Assembly: GCA_022592435.1 (NCBI GenBank)
Contig: JABYQS010000823.1
Span: forward strand, 1 to 12,542
Origin: Cerioporus squamosus
Taxonomy: Eukaryota; Basidiomycota; Agaricomycetes; Polyporales; Polyporaceae
DNA length: 12,542 nt
Direction of reading: 5' to 3'
The notes beneath the pieces are model-generated. The model saw nothing but the letters and a program-made list of their open reading frames with translations, had not been told where the DNA came from and searched no databases. This document shows, one piece after another, positions 1-8,461 of the stretch. The translations under genes and the position numbers were made by a program. Position 1 is the stretch's first letter; every line of letters begins with the position of its first letter.

Positions 1-1016
1 TCCTGTCTCCGTCGGTTGTAGGATCTTGTATTGGTACAGGCAACGTTGTCTCCGTGACCGAATTAGTCCGGAGCAACGCCCTGTCACGGCTCGTCTTCTC
101 TTCTTGTGTGATTACTGTTACTGTCATTTCCCAACTTCTCCCTAGCCTACCATAACCGTTTACGATGCCCCGATTCCCGTCCCCTTGTGCCGTTCGTATG
201 TCCCTAGTGTCACTGATAGTTCTCCGTCCGTGGTTCCCTCGAGTCTCCTGTCTGATGTCTCCCGTCTGCCACCCAGTACATTCCTGGCCTTGCGCCTCCG
301 GCCCCGCGCGTTGTCCCCGTCCGTTGTGCGATCCCCCTTCTTCCCTTCCCAGCGCGGGGCCTCGCACGACAGCGTCGTGTCCTTGTTTGCGTATACGTAT
401 ACCCGCCGCCGCGTCTAACTTATACCGTGCGCGCGTTCACCGTCAGTACTGTACCGGGACCTGGTTCGACGTTCGGTACAGACATGCATACGTACAGCGC
501 GGCGCTGGCCTTGGGCTCGTATATCCATCATACCCACTTGCATACCTGCGTGGACTGGAGCCCGAGGCGAGAGGCGAGTGGGTGGTTGGTTACCTGCGAG
601 TCTGGAGTACGACCGCATGTGGTGCCGTGCTCATACTTACCGTGTACTGACTCGTCTTTGCCTGTGCGTGGTGTACATGTTACTTCATGTGTAATTGATT
701 GCGGTTCGAATACCTGCGGTATAGCGTGAGGATATGGAGTAAGTACAGCAGTGCTTTGACGACTGGATATGACCCCGACGGCCCGCGAACATGGGTTTGG
801 AGTTCATCTGTGACGCACAAGCAGCAGACGGGTAGGGTATAGAATGCACACGTTACGAGCAGAATAGCGGATAAAACCTCCAAGTATATCTCCACCGAAC
901 GGTCCCGGGGAACAAGTTTCTCTTCATGCCCCATGGCACACGGTACATTACAACTAGTCCCAAAAATGTTGCACTGCATATGCGTCACTGTGAGCGATTA
1001 CGCAGGAGAGATAGAG
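1..1016. other. Region without a recognisable gene
   Basis: I see no supportable gene here. Roughly 120-420 is pyrimidine-rich on the plus strand, as often found in fungal promoters or UTRs. A 161-codon open frame starts at 165, but its product is Pro/Ser/Cys/Arg-rich, has no recognisable motif and overlaps equally open frames in other phases, so I read it as chance. A perfect 12-bp palindrome (gtatacgtatac) lies near 390-401. The part next to 1017 is probably the 3' flank of the minus-strand F-box pseudogene. Confidence 0.5.
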
Positions 1017-2347
1017 TCATAAACACTCACCCCACCATTTCTCTTCCGAGAAGTCCAGCTTGAGCATGTCGCGGGAGTCCAGCCCCGGAAGCGCACTCCT
1101 CGCACAATTGAACAGCTCCTGGCACTGTTGGACGTGCAATGCCTCCTTGACCAGTCCCACGTCCAGCACGACCGTCAGCTTCCTGTTGAACTTGCGAGCG
1201 GCGAGGATCCTGTCGAGCGCCTGCCAGTCCAAGCCCATCAGGAAGTCCTTGTACTGCCCGAACTGGTGGTTGTGCAAGCCGAATCGCTCTGGGGAGAAGC
1301 CGATGCGCACTTGTGTGGTGCTGGAGGGGAGGTGCGTGAGGAGGTCGACGGTCGTACGGAAGACGGCCTTGCTGTCGCGTCGCGCGAAGTGGTCGACATG
1401 GCCTACGGAAATCTTGAAGACCTCGAGCTTCGTGCACTTGTCAAGGCGCAAGGCTCGCCACTTCTCGGGCGTGTCACCTGGAGAGAGGGGCCGCACCATG
1501 AGTATCATGTGATGCTGGCGTTGCACTGGCAGGAAGTACTCACTCGTCGTGTCTGGGCCAGCGGTAGGTGGTCCGTTCGCAACGTGCAATTCTCATTGAG
1601 GTGTCACCAGCTTGTCAGTGACTCGCACGGCGATGTCACGGAGCTGAGGGCCGACGACAGCGAGAAATTCGCCAACTTTCCTGACGTGACCCCATGACGG
1701 GATGCCCGTCGATGCAGAGGGTGTGCAGGGAAGCCCAGCGATGCGGAAGGTAGTCGCGATGGAACAATAGATCGATGACATTATGCGGAAGTGCGCGCAG
1801 CACCAACCTGTTGACAGGGAGGTGCAATGGGAACTTGTCCGGGCTTCCGCGGTAGGGAACGAACGCACCGAAGTCGTGAACGCGCATGGAGTAGCTTGAC
1901 ATTGAGTGCGAGAGGTGGAGGGATGTGACCTCCGAGAAGAGGCCTAGGAGGCGCAACAGAAGGGAGGAATCGACCTCCACGACGTTGCACGACGAGATGC
2001 GTAGGGTGGCGAGGACGCGGACGACGGGCTCGAGCATGGGTTTGCGCCAGTGGGGTTTGGATATGTAAAGTCGATCGAGCGTGACGGAGCAAAGGCCGAA
2101 GAGAGATGCCAATACTGTCCGGACGTCCTTCAGGCTGATGCCTCGGTAGCTGGATGAAGTGAGAACCTTGATGTAGGGGCAACGAGGAACGTGAGGAAAT
2201 CGCTGAATGCGACCCTCTCGGGAGAAGAGATGATAGCGGCTGGACGCAATCCAATCCCGGCATACCAGAGAGCACCATTTCAGCACAGTCGCGTAGGTAG
2301 CCGATGATCATGTCCGTGACCCTCGGCGGGGAACACTGGATTTTCAA
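1017..2347 (-). pseudogene. F-box/LRR-like protein, copy 1, disabled
   Basis: This is a relic of an F-box protein; intact relatives are substrate receptors of SCF ubiquitin ligases. On the minus strand an F-box helix (PPRVTDMIIGYLR) ends near 2290 and continues as LKWCSLVCRDW...SSRYHLFS in another frame from about 2284. Next to copy 2, the join is about 8 nt short, so the F-box is frameshifted. LRR-like text follows (SSYRGI, LRISSCNV, LRLLGLFSEVTSLHLS). A second shift lies in the GGGG run near 1690-1693, and an in-frame TGA sits at 1593-1595. A GT-AG intron (1478-1543) has the same place and phase as the copy 2 intron. The second exon carries VDLLTHLPS, shared with copy 2, and stops at 1017. 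I see no in-frame ATG ahead of the F-box. Three lesions make a pseudogene most likely; sequence errors could explain one but hardly all. Confidence 0.75.
1478..1543 (-). other. Intron of F-box copy 1 (66 nt)
   Basis: Read on the minus strand the segment begins gtgagt and ends ctccag. It interrupts codon phase 1 just before DTPEKWRALRL. The copy 2 intron (8923-8978) interrupts the same phase just before DTKRDWKALRL. The shared position shows that the two loci descend from one intron-bearing ancestor and are not processed copies. Confidence 0.7.
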
Positions 2348-3579
2348 CTGTCTGCGACGTCCTGGAAGCCCATAAGAAATAGCGTGAGGAGTTAGAATTC
2401 AGTGGCTCACCTGTCATTGTCGGGGAACCACTTGTCAATGTCCAGAATATGATCGGTAAGCCGTGCTACCAAGTACGAGTCGTGGATCATCAGCTCAATA
2501 TACTGACGCTCTACAAGCCGGGAGGGCAGAGCAGAACGATGGGAAGACAATTGAAGGCGCAGAGACGGAGCTCATGATGTATGTCAAGCTGGGCGCAGTG
2601 AGGACAAAGACAAGAAGTACGACCCGATGATCAGTGCCACGAGGCGCACCACACGTTCCAACTTGAAGCGTGCTGTAATGAGTGACTATGTGAGGCACAG
2701 TTCAGGGTAGGTCTGAAGCCTCTCTTCGTAGAACGTATCATTTCTTGAGTGGGAGCTGAGATCAGTCTGATTCAGGATAAGTACGTTACAGTTGACTCTT
2801 GAGGCCTGAGGACTCGAGGTACCGTGAGCAGACAGTTTTCTACAACAGACTAATTTTGAGCTTACCACTGTACCCTGCATAGCGAAGGGATATTGTCCAC
2901 AGACAACCGATGTGACCCATATGCCAATGGCCCAAATCGTAACGTCCACTCTGTAGCAACGAAGGTCAAGATGCGATGGTTGCGATAATCGTCATACAGG
3001 AACTGCCGCATGTGCGCACCATGTCTCATGCGTCGTTGAAGACTCACGAGTAAAGAATAAGTCGGCACGAAACATATGGAGGTGAATGTCAGCAGCCTCT
3101 CACTACTAGTAGCACACTGGTGCAATTGAAGTTCGTCCTAGTTCTTCGGCGTCTACACTACCTGTTACGGCCGTGGGAAGTGCTGAAACTATGGGCGCTA
3201 AGTGGTCTGGAAGAGTCTGAACTTTGAAGAAACATGTCTTTCTTGCTCTTCCATCCCGCCGTCCATATCCGAAGAATAGCCTCTCTCCACACGTTTCCCG
3301 GTGTCTGATCATTCCTCAAGCCTTGCACCAATACATCATTCTCCAAAATTTGTCTCTGACCTGCAGGACAGTCAAGACAAGTCAACTGTCATCGCGATTC
3401 GGCTTCGTGTTCGAAGTGCCTTCGACAAGTTGAACGTCGACAAAGCATCGAGGCACGAAGGGAATATTACTGCAAGCATTGCGAGGGCCCGTTTCTGTCA
3501 GGTCCTATCGAGTTGAAGCCACGCAGCCCGCAGCTGCGGCAACCGGCGAGTCACGACCACCCTGATCCTTGAGCCACAC
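2348..3579. other. Intergenic region between F-box copy 1 and the PARP-E2 gene
   Basis: This is a divergent spacer: copy 1 reads leftwards and the PARP-E2 gene reads rightwards, so both promoters would lie here. I find only short open frames (under about 90 codons) with no family resemblance. A weak AT-rich element (gaatatta, about 3470-3478) lies roughly 100 nt before the fusion gene's ATG and could be a core promoter element, but it is not a convincing TATA box. I see no tRNA, repeat or transposon ends. Confidence 0.45.
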
Positions 3580-6500
3580 ATGCCTTCGAAACGCACCTCC
3601 AACTCCATGGACATCATCGCCACCGTCAGCCCAGACGCTCCTGCAAGAGGGCGCAAGCGTTTTTTGTTCGATATCCGTAGTGCATCGCAGGCAGCGGAGC
3701 AAGGAGTCGAAGTGCAGGGATTGCGGTTGCTCAGTACGTCGTCGTTCTCTTACCATCTTGAAACCACCCTCGGAACTTGTCACCATCGCGATGTGATCCA
3801 TGCTTCGCCTTCAATGATGGAAACGCATGCTTTTGTCTATCACCTATCGTCTTACTCGACGGGATGCTATGAGGGTGGTTTCGAGACTGCTCTGCCCCTT
3901 GTGGTTTAGTTCCTGAACTCGTCCCTAGGCGTCGCACCCGGGGAAGAAGACGGCTCCTTTGACTGTGCCATTGCCCGTTCGGATGGTGAATATGTCGCCA
4001 CTCTGACCATCCTCGTCTCCGGTTAGTCTTTGTCGTTCTGGGTGGCACTCCTGACGTACTGAACCAGACCTCTCTCAGATGCTTCTGAGTATCCTTCAGA
4101 TCACACTTTCTTCTGTTCATCGCAAGACGATCTACCCGGATATGTGTCGCGGGTCACGGAGACTATCCATGAGGATAGCTCCTCCACTATCCAGAAGACG
4201 CTGATGCGTCTGCTTGAGAGATTGGCCAAGGGCGTTGCCATGAGTAAGAAGATTGCTCAGAGTGATGATGAAGAAGATGATGAAGACGTTGAAGACGATG
4301 ACGACGTCGGTGCGTACGATATGGACGATGACATGGGTATGATCGGCGCACAGCCCGGCAATAGCAAGTTCGACCGACCTATGCTCCAGCGGTATGTCTT
4401 CTCTTACTTTCCTTCTTCGCTGTATGTTGACGCAACGATATAGACATTTCAATGAGATCGTCGCCTACGGATACTGCCCGGGATATATCCCATTCGGCGT
4501 CGATGACTTCGCGCTGTCCGTCTCGTTGCCTGCAAAGTCACTCGCAGATACGATCTCTCCTCGCGCGCTCATGGCATGGGACAAGCACCTCCTGTCGCGC
4601 GCACAGCATCTGACCCTGCTCGTCTCTGGAGTCAGAGGCGTGTATCCGTTCGTCGAGCGTGATGCGACGTTTACCCAGTCTGCCCACTTTCACGGAGTGG
4701 CGCCGCAGTTCCGCGTGGGGTTGACTTTGGAATACAAGCCGTCGAAGGAAGATGCTACTGAGACAATCCGCAAGTTTGGCCTGAAGGAGGAGTACGACGC
4801 GCAGCCAGCCCCCGAGCCTGTCCAGGAGCCACTCTTCGGTGACGACGACTACCTTGATGATGAGGATCCGTTGGCGGAAGAAGTTGACGCTGTCAACGGC
4901 GAGCCCACTGAGGAAGCGGAGGAACAAGTCGCTGGGTTCCGCCCATTCAGTTTGAGCTCTTCACTAGAGAGTCTACTCAACGGACACTTTCTCCGCATAT
5001 TGCAGCTTCGTATACAGTATGAGCTTGGGTGGGCTGGTGCTGAGGCGCTTTTGTGGGAAGTAGAGAAAACTCAACAGCCCGCTGGCGACATTATACGGCT
5101 ACGGGGAGAAGTATGCCGTTATGCTTTTCCGCAAACGCTAGATGCTGACCGGTTCTGCAGCACATTCGGGGCTCAGACGCGGCCGACCTGGAACTGTCGC
5201 GGAGCTACGTCCTGCCTGCAGACCCTCTTCTCGAACGCGACCCCGAGGAGCCCATCAATATCCTGCTGGTCGCGTTCTCATATCTCATCCGTCGCCTCAC
5301 GGTACGTAGCGACCATCGCGATGAGCGTTGCTCAATGTACTTATCGTGCTCGTAGCTCTGCCCGCGCTACTGCTTGGTGTGCCACCAACCGCTGCAGGAG
5401 GACCTCGACGCTCTCAAGCCATACGTATGCAGCTCGAAGCTGTGTACTTACCAGTACTATACTCTCAACCGAGGGCCATCCCTAGAGGTCGGCGCTCTTG
5501 CTGTGCTTTCGCTTGTCGGTTGTTGACCACCGCGTTTGCAGTACGAGATCTGTGCTAATCCAGTGACCGTGGACCTGCTCGTCTCGCTGGCTTACGTAGC
5601 GCTAGCAGAAGGGGCGCCAGACGCACCTCTTCCAGTGGGCATGGGGCTGCGAGTCGACTGTCGGACCGCGCCTGCTGCGAACAGGGACACCGACGGACTG
5701 TTCGATTTCGACAAACTTAGTCCCAACGACGTGAGCGCTCCCACGATGACGTGAACTATGCTGTGGCTCACCGTCGCTTTGCAGATGCGAGTCGCCACGA
5801 TGCAGTTGATTGACAAGCTGCCACCAGTGAGCCTGGGTCTTCGCCTTCCGTAACGACCTACCATACTCACCGCGTCCGGTTAGATTGCTGATATGAAGAA
5901 GCACCTTCAGCAACCTCGCAAAGCGGGGAGGGCGAAGCCTCGTCTACAGGACCTAGATAAGGCGGTCCCGGGAGCTGCTTGGTCCGTCCTGCGCTGGTGT
6001 GTTGCATCGTGCACAGCGCACTTGGAGGAGTTGCAGTCGGAGGACGATCAGGTGAAGAATATCGGTATGTGGTCGAGGGTGGCATCATCAGCATCTACGG
6101 GCACTAAGCACGTCGTCCTTGATAGGCTCCGATTGGAAGCAGTTCAGGTTCAGCGTCGGTGCGCCCGATGCCGAGGCGAAGTACCGACAGGCGGTCGAGC
6201 GGGCACAAGCGGAGAACCCGAGGGCTCGTCAGTACCCTTCGCTCTACGTGGGTCGAGTTCACTCCTCCAACTCGCGACCTGCTAACATCTCGCCGTTGCG
6301 CAGGCTTTCCATGGGTCTCCGGCGAAGAACTGGCACTCGGTCTGGGCTTTGCATTCGGTACACAATTCACACGTGTTCTGATCATATTTCGCGCGGCAGA
6401 TCATCCGTCACGGCCTGTGGTTCAAGAATGTCGCTCACGGCGAGCGTACGGAGATGGTAAGTACTCATGCAAGCCCGTGCTATCGGTCTCTCACAAGTGT

Positions 6501-8132
6501 TGCAGGTGTATACTTCGCTAAGGACGGCGCTGTCTCGACGAGTAGCTACTCCGCGGGAGCACAGAGCTGCTGGCGAAACAGTGCTTCCCGCGTTACGAAC
6601 TGCGTTGCACTTGCAGAAATCGTGAACCTTCCCAGCAAGTTCAAATCTACCAATCCGTACTTTGTGGTCGACAAGACAGAGTGGATCATTTGGTACGTCC
6701 GTTGTCTATGTCTGACCGTGCGTGTGACTGATCAGCTCCCAGCCGGTATCTCATGGTCAGGGGCAGTGGATATGCGAACCCGAACGCCAGCACGGCACCT
6801 GCTCAACCTTTCTCTGTCCACCCCTTTTCCTATATGAACCAGCCTCCACCTCCCGAGGAGAACGTGGATACTTCCATCCCTTATGTCCCGTTGGACCCCA
6901 GCCACCCCCTCACTCTTGGCCAGAAGTGGATCCGCATCCCCGAGCCGACGCATGCTCTGGAGAAGATAGTGGCGGCAAGACGTGAGGAGTTCATTCCTGT
7001 CAACTACGACGAAGACGACTTGTCTATCTTCGACGCCCTTCCGCCCGCGCAGCTGACGCAACCGGTTGAGGAGGACGCGGTGATGACGATCGAGGACGAC
7101 TGGGAGCACGACCGCGAGTGGGTCCTGAAAGCGATAGAACATCTCATCCCGCCGCCTACGGAGTCGTCCATCCAGGCGACGACGGCGCTGCAGAGAGAAC
7201 TGAAGGCGCTCCTCAAGGAGCAGAAGACGGCGAAGAGCTTGAAGGATCTAGGATGGTTTATGCCCGAGGACCTGATCGGCGACAATCTGTACCAGTGGAT
7301 TGTGGAGCTGCACTCGTTCGACAAGGATTTGCCTATCGCGAAGGACATGGAGAAGTGGTACGTCGCTCGTTCGATGGCGCGTAGCATGCACACTGACGTC
7401 TTGACCTTCAGTGGCGTGAACTCGCTCGTGTTCGAGATACGTTTTCCGGCGGGCTTCCCGCACGCTCCGCCGTTCTTCCGCATACTCAAGCCGCGCTTCT
7501 TGGGGTTCAGCCAGGTAGGCTCATATGCCAGTGAACATGGTCATCTCTGACGATATGTTATTCGCCAGGGTGGTGGCGGACATGTCACTCTCGGTGCGTT
7601 GACGCCACCCGGTGCTTTTGGTGTCGTGAAGTTGTTGCTAACCTTCGCATTCATACAGGAGGCTCGATGTGCATGGATCTCTTGACTGCTGATGGTGAGT
7701 TGATCGTCAACACTGTTGTCCACATATGGAGTCTCACCCCACGATGCACGCAGGCTGGCTGCCGAGTTACAGGTGTGTCGAGCGTCTGCTTCGTCACTGC
7801 GCTCACTGACCGTGTCATCTGTCTGTCACCAGCATCTCCGCGATCCTGCTCCAGATCAAGCTCGCCATCTCGAACCTGGATCCGAAGCCGGCGCGTTTGG
7901 CTCCTAACTGGGACTCGTAAGTGCTGATGCATGATCGTTCCCGAGGATGTGGACTGAAGGCACGTTTTTGTGTAGACCGTATGGGATGCAGGAGGCGATG
8001 GAAGGGTACAGGCGCGCTGCGAGGACCCATGGGTGGAAGGTGCGTTAGGCCTGACAGCCTGCACCTTTGGCGACTCTGACTCACAGTGCTGTCCTCCAGA
8101 TTCCTCAGAGCTTCGATAGAATCGCTCGTTAG
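3580..8132 (+). CDS. PARP-E2 fusion: PARP6/8-like ADP-ribosyltransferase joined to UBE2Q-like E2
   Basis: A multi-exon gene of about 1,097 residues. Exons: 3580-3733, 3929-4021, 4079-4391, 4444-5110, 5161-5301, 5356-5487, 5542-5730, 5785-5826, 5884-6064, 6126-6247, 6304-6339, 6400-6456, 6506-6692, 6743-7357, 7412-7514, 7569-7593, 7659-7694, 7754-7772, 7833-7916, 7976-8039, 8100-8132. All introns are GT-AG, and every junction keeps frame except around exon 12. Order: RWD-like N-terminus, acidic run (about 144-158), Cys-rich motif (458-486), PARP catalytic domain (about 640-778, HGS at 681), UBC domain (about 940-1097, candidate Cys 1024). The likely role is a cytosolic or nuclear enzyme linking ADP-ribosylation and ubiquitin transfer. 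One base appears missing in exon 12 near 6441-6447; as written, the spliced message would stop at 6623-6625 without the E2 domain. PARP-UBC fusions are known in fungi. Domain calls are firm; function is inferred. Confidence 0.9.
3929..4391 (+). other. RWD-like N-terminal region and acidic linker of the fusion protein
   Basis: Exons 2 and 3 encode a strand-like stretch (YVATLTILVSDASEYPSDH) followed by TFFCSSQDDLPGYVSRVTET. The pattern resembles the RWD-type N-terminal domain of UBE2Q E2 enzymes: a hydrophobic strand, a Y-P turn, then a Ser-x-Asp-Asp helix cap. After it comes an almost purely Asp/Glu run near residues 144-158 and an acidic Met/Asp/Gly stretch, probably a disordered linker. The RWD assignment is by pattern only and would need a fold prediction. 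Confidence 0.5.
5356..5487 (+). other. Cys-rich putative zinc-binding motif before the PARP domain
   Basis: This phase 0/0 exon of 44 codons has Cys at residues 458, 462, 465, 481 and 486, within LCPRYCLVCHQPL and KPYVCSSKLCTYQYY. Spaced C-x2-C and C-x4-C pairs like these suggest a metal site. A comparable Cys-bearing segment (K-P-x-V-C-x4-C) precedes the catalytic domain in PARP6/PARP8-type proteins, which supports that affinity. Metal binding is inferred. Confidence 0.6.
6126..6770 (+). other. PARP catalytic domain segment
   Basis: Spliced exons 10-14 give AFHGSPAKNWHSIIRHGLWF, then the HG-x-x-Y-G-D-G-VYFAKDG loop, then NPYFVVDKTEWIICRYLMVR. The His of HGS is the conserved NAD-binding His and the Tyr of VYFA is the second triad position. 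Where PARP1 has catalytic Glu in N-E-Y-I-V-Y-D, this protein has Pro (N-P-Y-F-V-V-D). That predicts mono-ADP-ribosylation at most, as in PARP6/8/16 types. Exon 11 must end at 6339 (gtctgg donor) to give NWHSIIR, although another GT lies at 6358. Confidence 0.85.
6436..6456 (+). other. Apparent 1-nt deletion in the PARP HG-x-x-Y-G motif
   Basis: Exon 12 reads in frame up to the His-Gly at 6436-6441. From 6447 the expected Y-G-D-G sits one frame over (TAC GGA GAT G), and it joins perfectly in phase 1 across a canonical intron (gtaagt...ttgcag, 6457-6505) to VYFAKDG. One missing base between 6439 and 6447 explains this. As written, splicing that intron gives HGERTEM and then a wrong frame ending at 6623-6625. 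The unspliced 49-nt intron has no stop and would restore the downstream frame, as would an alternative donor at 6461 or 6446. Confidence 0.8.
7244..8129 (+). other. UBE2Q-like UBC (E2) domain segment
   Basis: After splicing this encodes LGWFMPEDLIGDNLYQWIVE, then VNSLVFEIRFPAGFPHAPPF, then HVTLGGSMCMDLLTADGWLP, then a helix (SAILLQIKLAISNLDPKPAR) and a C-terminal HGWKIP. The FP-x2-FPxxPP strand and the GGSxCMDLL-x-x-x-GW active-site loop match UBE2Q-type E2s, with Cys about 1024 as candidate thioester residue. There is no classic H-P-N tripeptide, which is also typical of UBE2Q. The domain is spread over eight exons, several of them very small. Confidence 0.88.
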
Positions 8133-8461
8133 CGGCTGCCTCGCCACGCGAACGTGTTCACATAGACTCGAAGGTTGAGGTCACCGGTAACCTCATATCC
8201 ACGATGTGTCATGTATTTGTATCAATGTACAGTTGCTCGAGCTCGTTATACACATGGGGCAGTCGATGGGAGCGTGCTGGATCGTGCGAAGCAAAGGACG
8301 TAGAGACTCAACGAAAAGACCGAACAAGTGAGAGGTAGGGTATAAGCAAGATTCCAAGCACATGTGCCACTCGCCAAACGATCGAGACGATATTCTGCGA
8401 AGTCGGCGGTCCGATACGCACACGGCGGAGCAGAGTGAGGAGTGAACCTGTCGCACTGCGA
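8133..8461. other. Convergent 3' intergenic region
   Basis: This gap separates the stop codon of the plus-strand fusion gene from the stop codon of minus-strand F-box copy 2, so it should hold both 3' UTRs and poly(A) sites. An AT-richer stretch around 8205-8235 (tgtatttgtatcaatgta) is a plausible 3' processing region for the fusion gene. I see no canonical AATAAA and no coding signal. Confidence 0.4.

Noticed and set aside
165..650. 161-codon plus-strand open frame
   Set aside because: Composition is Pro/Ser/Cys/Arg-rich with no domain, it overlaps equally open frames in other phases, and nothing around it looks like a fungal gene structure.
700..722. tRNA B-box-like sequence (ggttcgaatac)
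   Set aside because: No matching A box, acceptor stem or anticodon arm can be drawn upstream.
680..988. Minus-strand open frame with a hydrophobic Cys/Leu/Val stretch
   Set aside because: It could suggest a membrane segment, but it has no homology, sits in the 3' flank of the F-box pseudogene, and has mixed codon use.
3734..3928. Possible extra exon in the long first intron (195 nt)
   Set aside because: The first-exon frame stays open to 3909, but its product loses family resemblance. Joining 3733 directly to 3929 gives a coherent product, and I see no internal pair of splice sites that keeps frame.
5111..5485. 3' part of the long open frame that starts at 4394
   Set aside because: After 5110 this frame reads through an intron (5111-5160) into Arg/Ser/Thr-rich noise. 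The spliced frame gives coherent PARP6/8-like sequence instead.
6340..6399. Alternative donor at 6358 keeping six extra codons (VWALHS) in the PARP domain
   Set aside because: It would insert residues into the conserved NWHSII-R-x-GL motif; the donor at 6340 gives the family pattern exactly.
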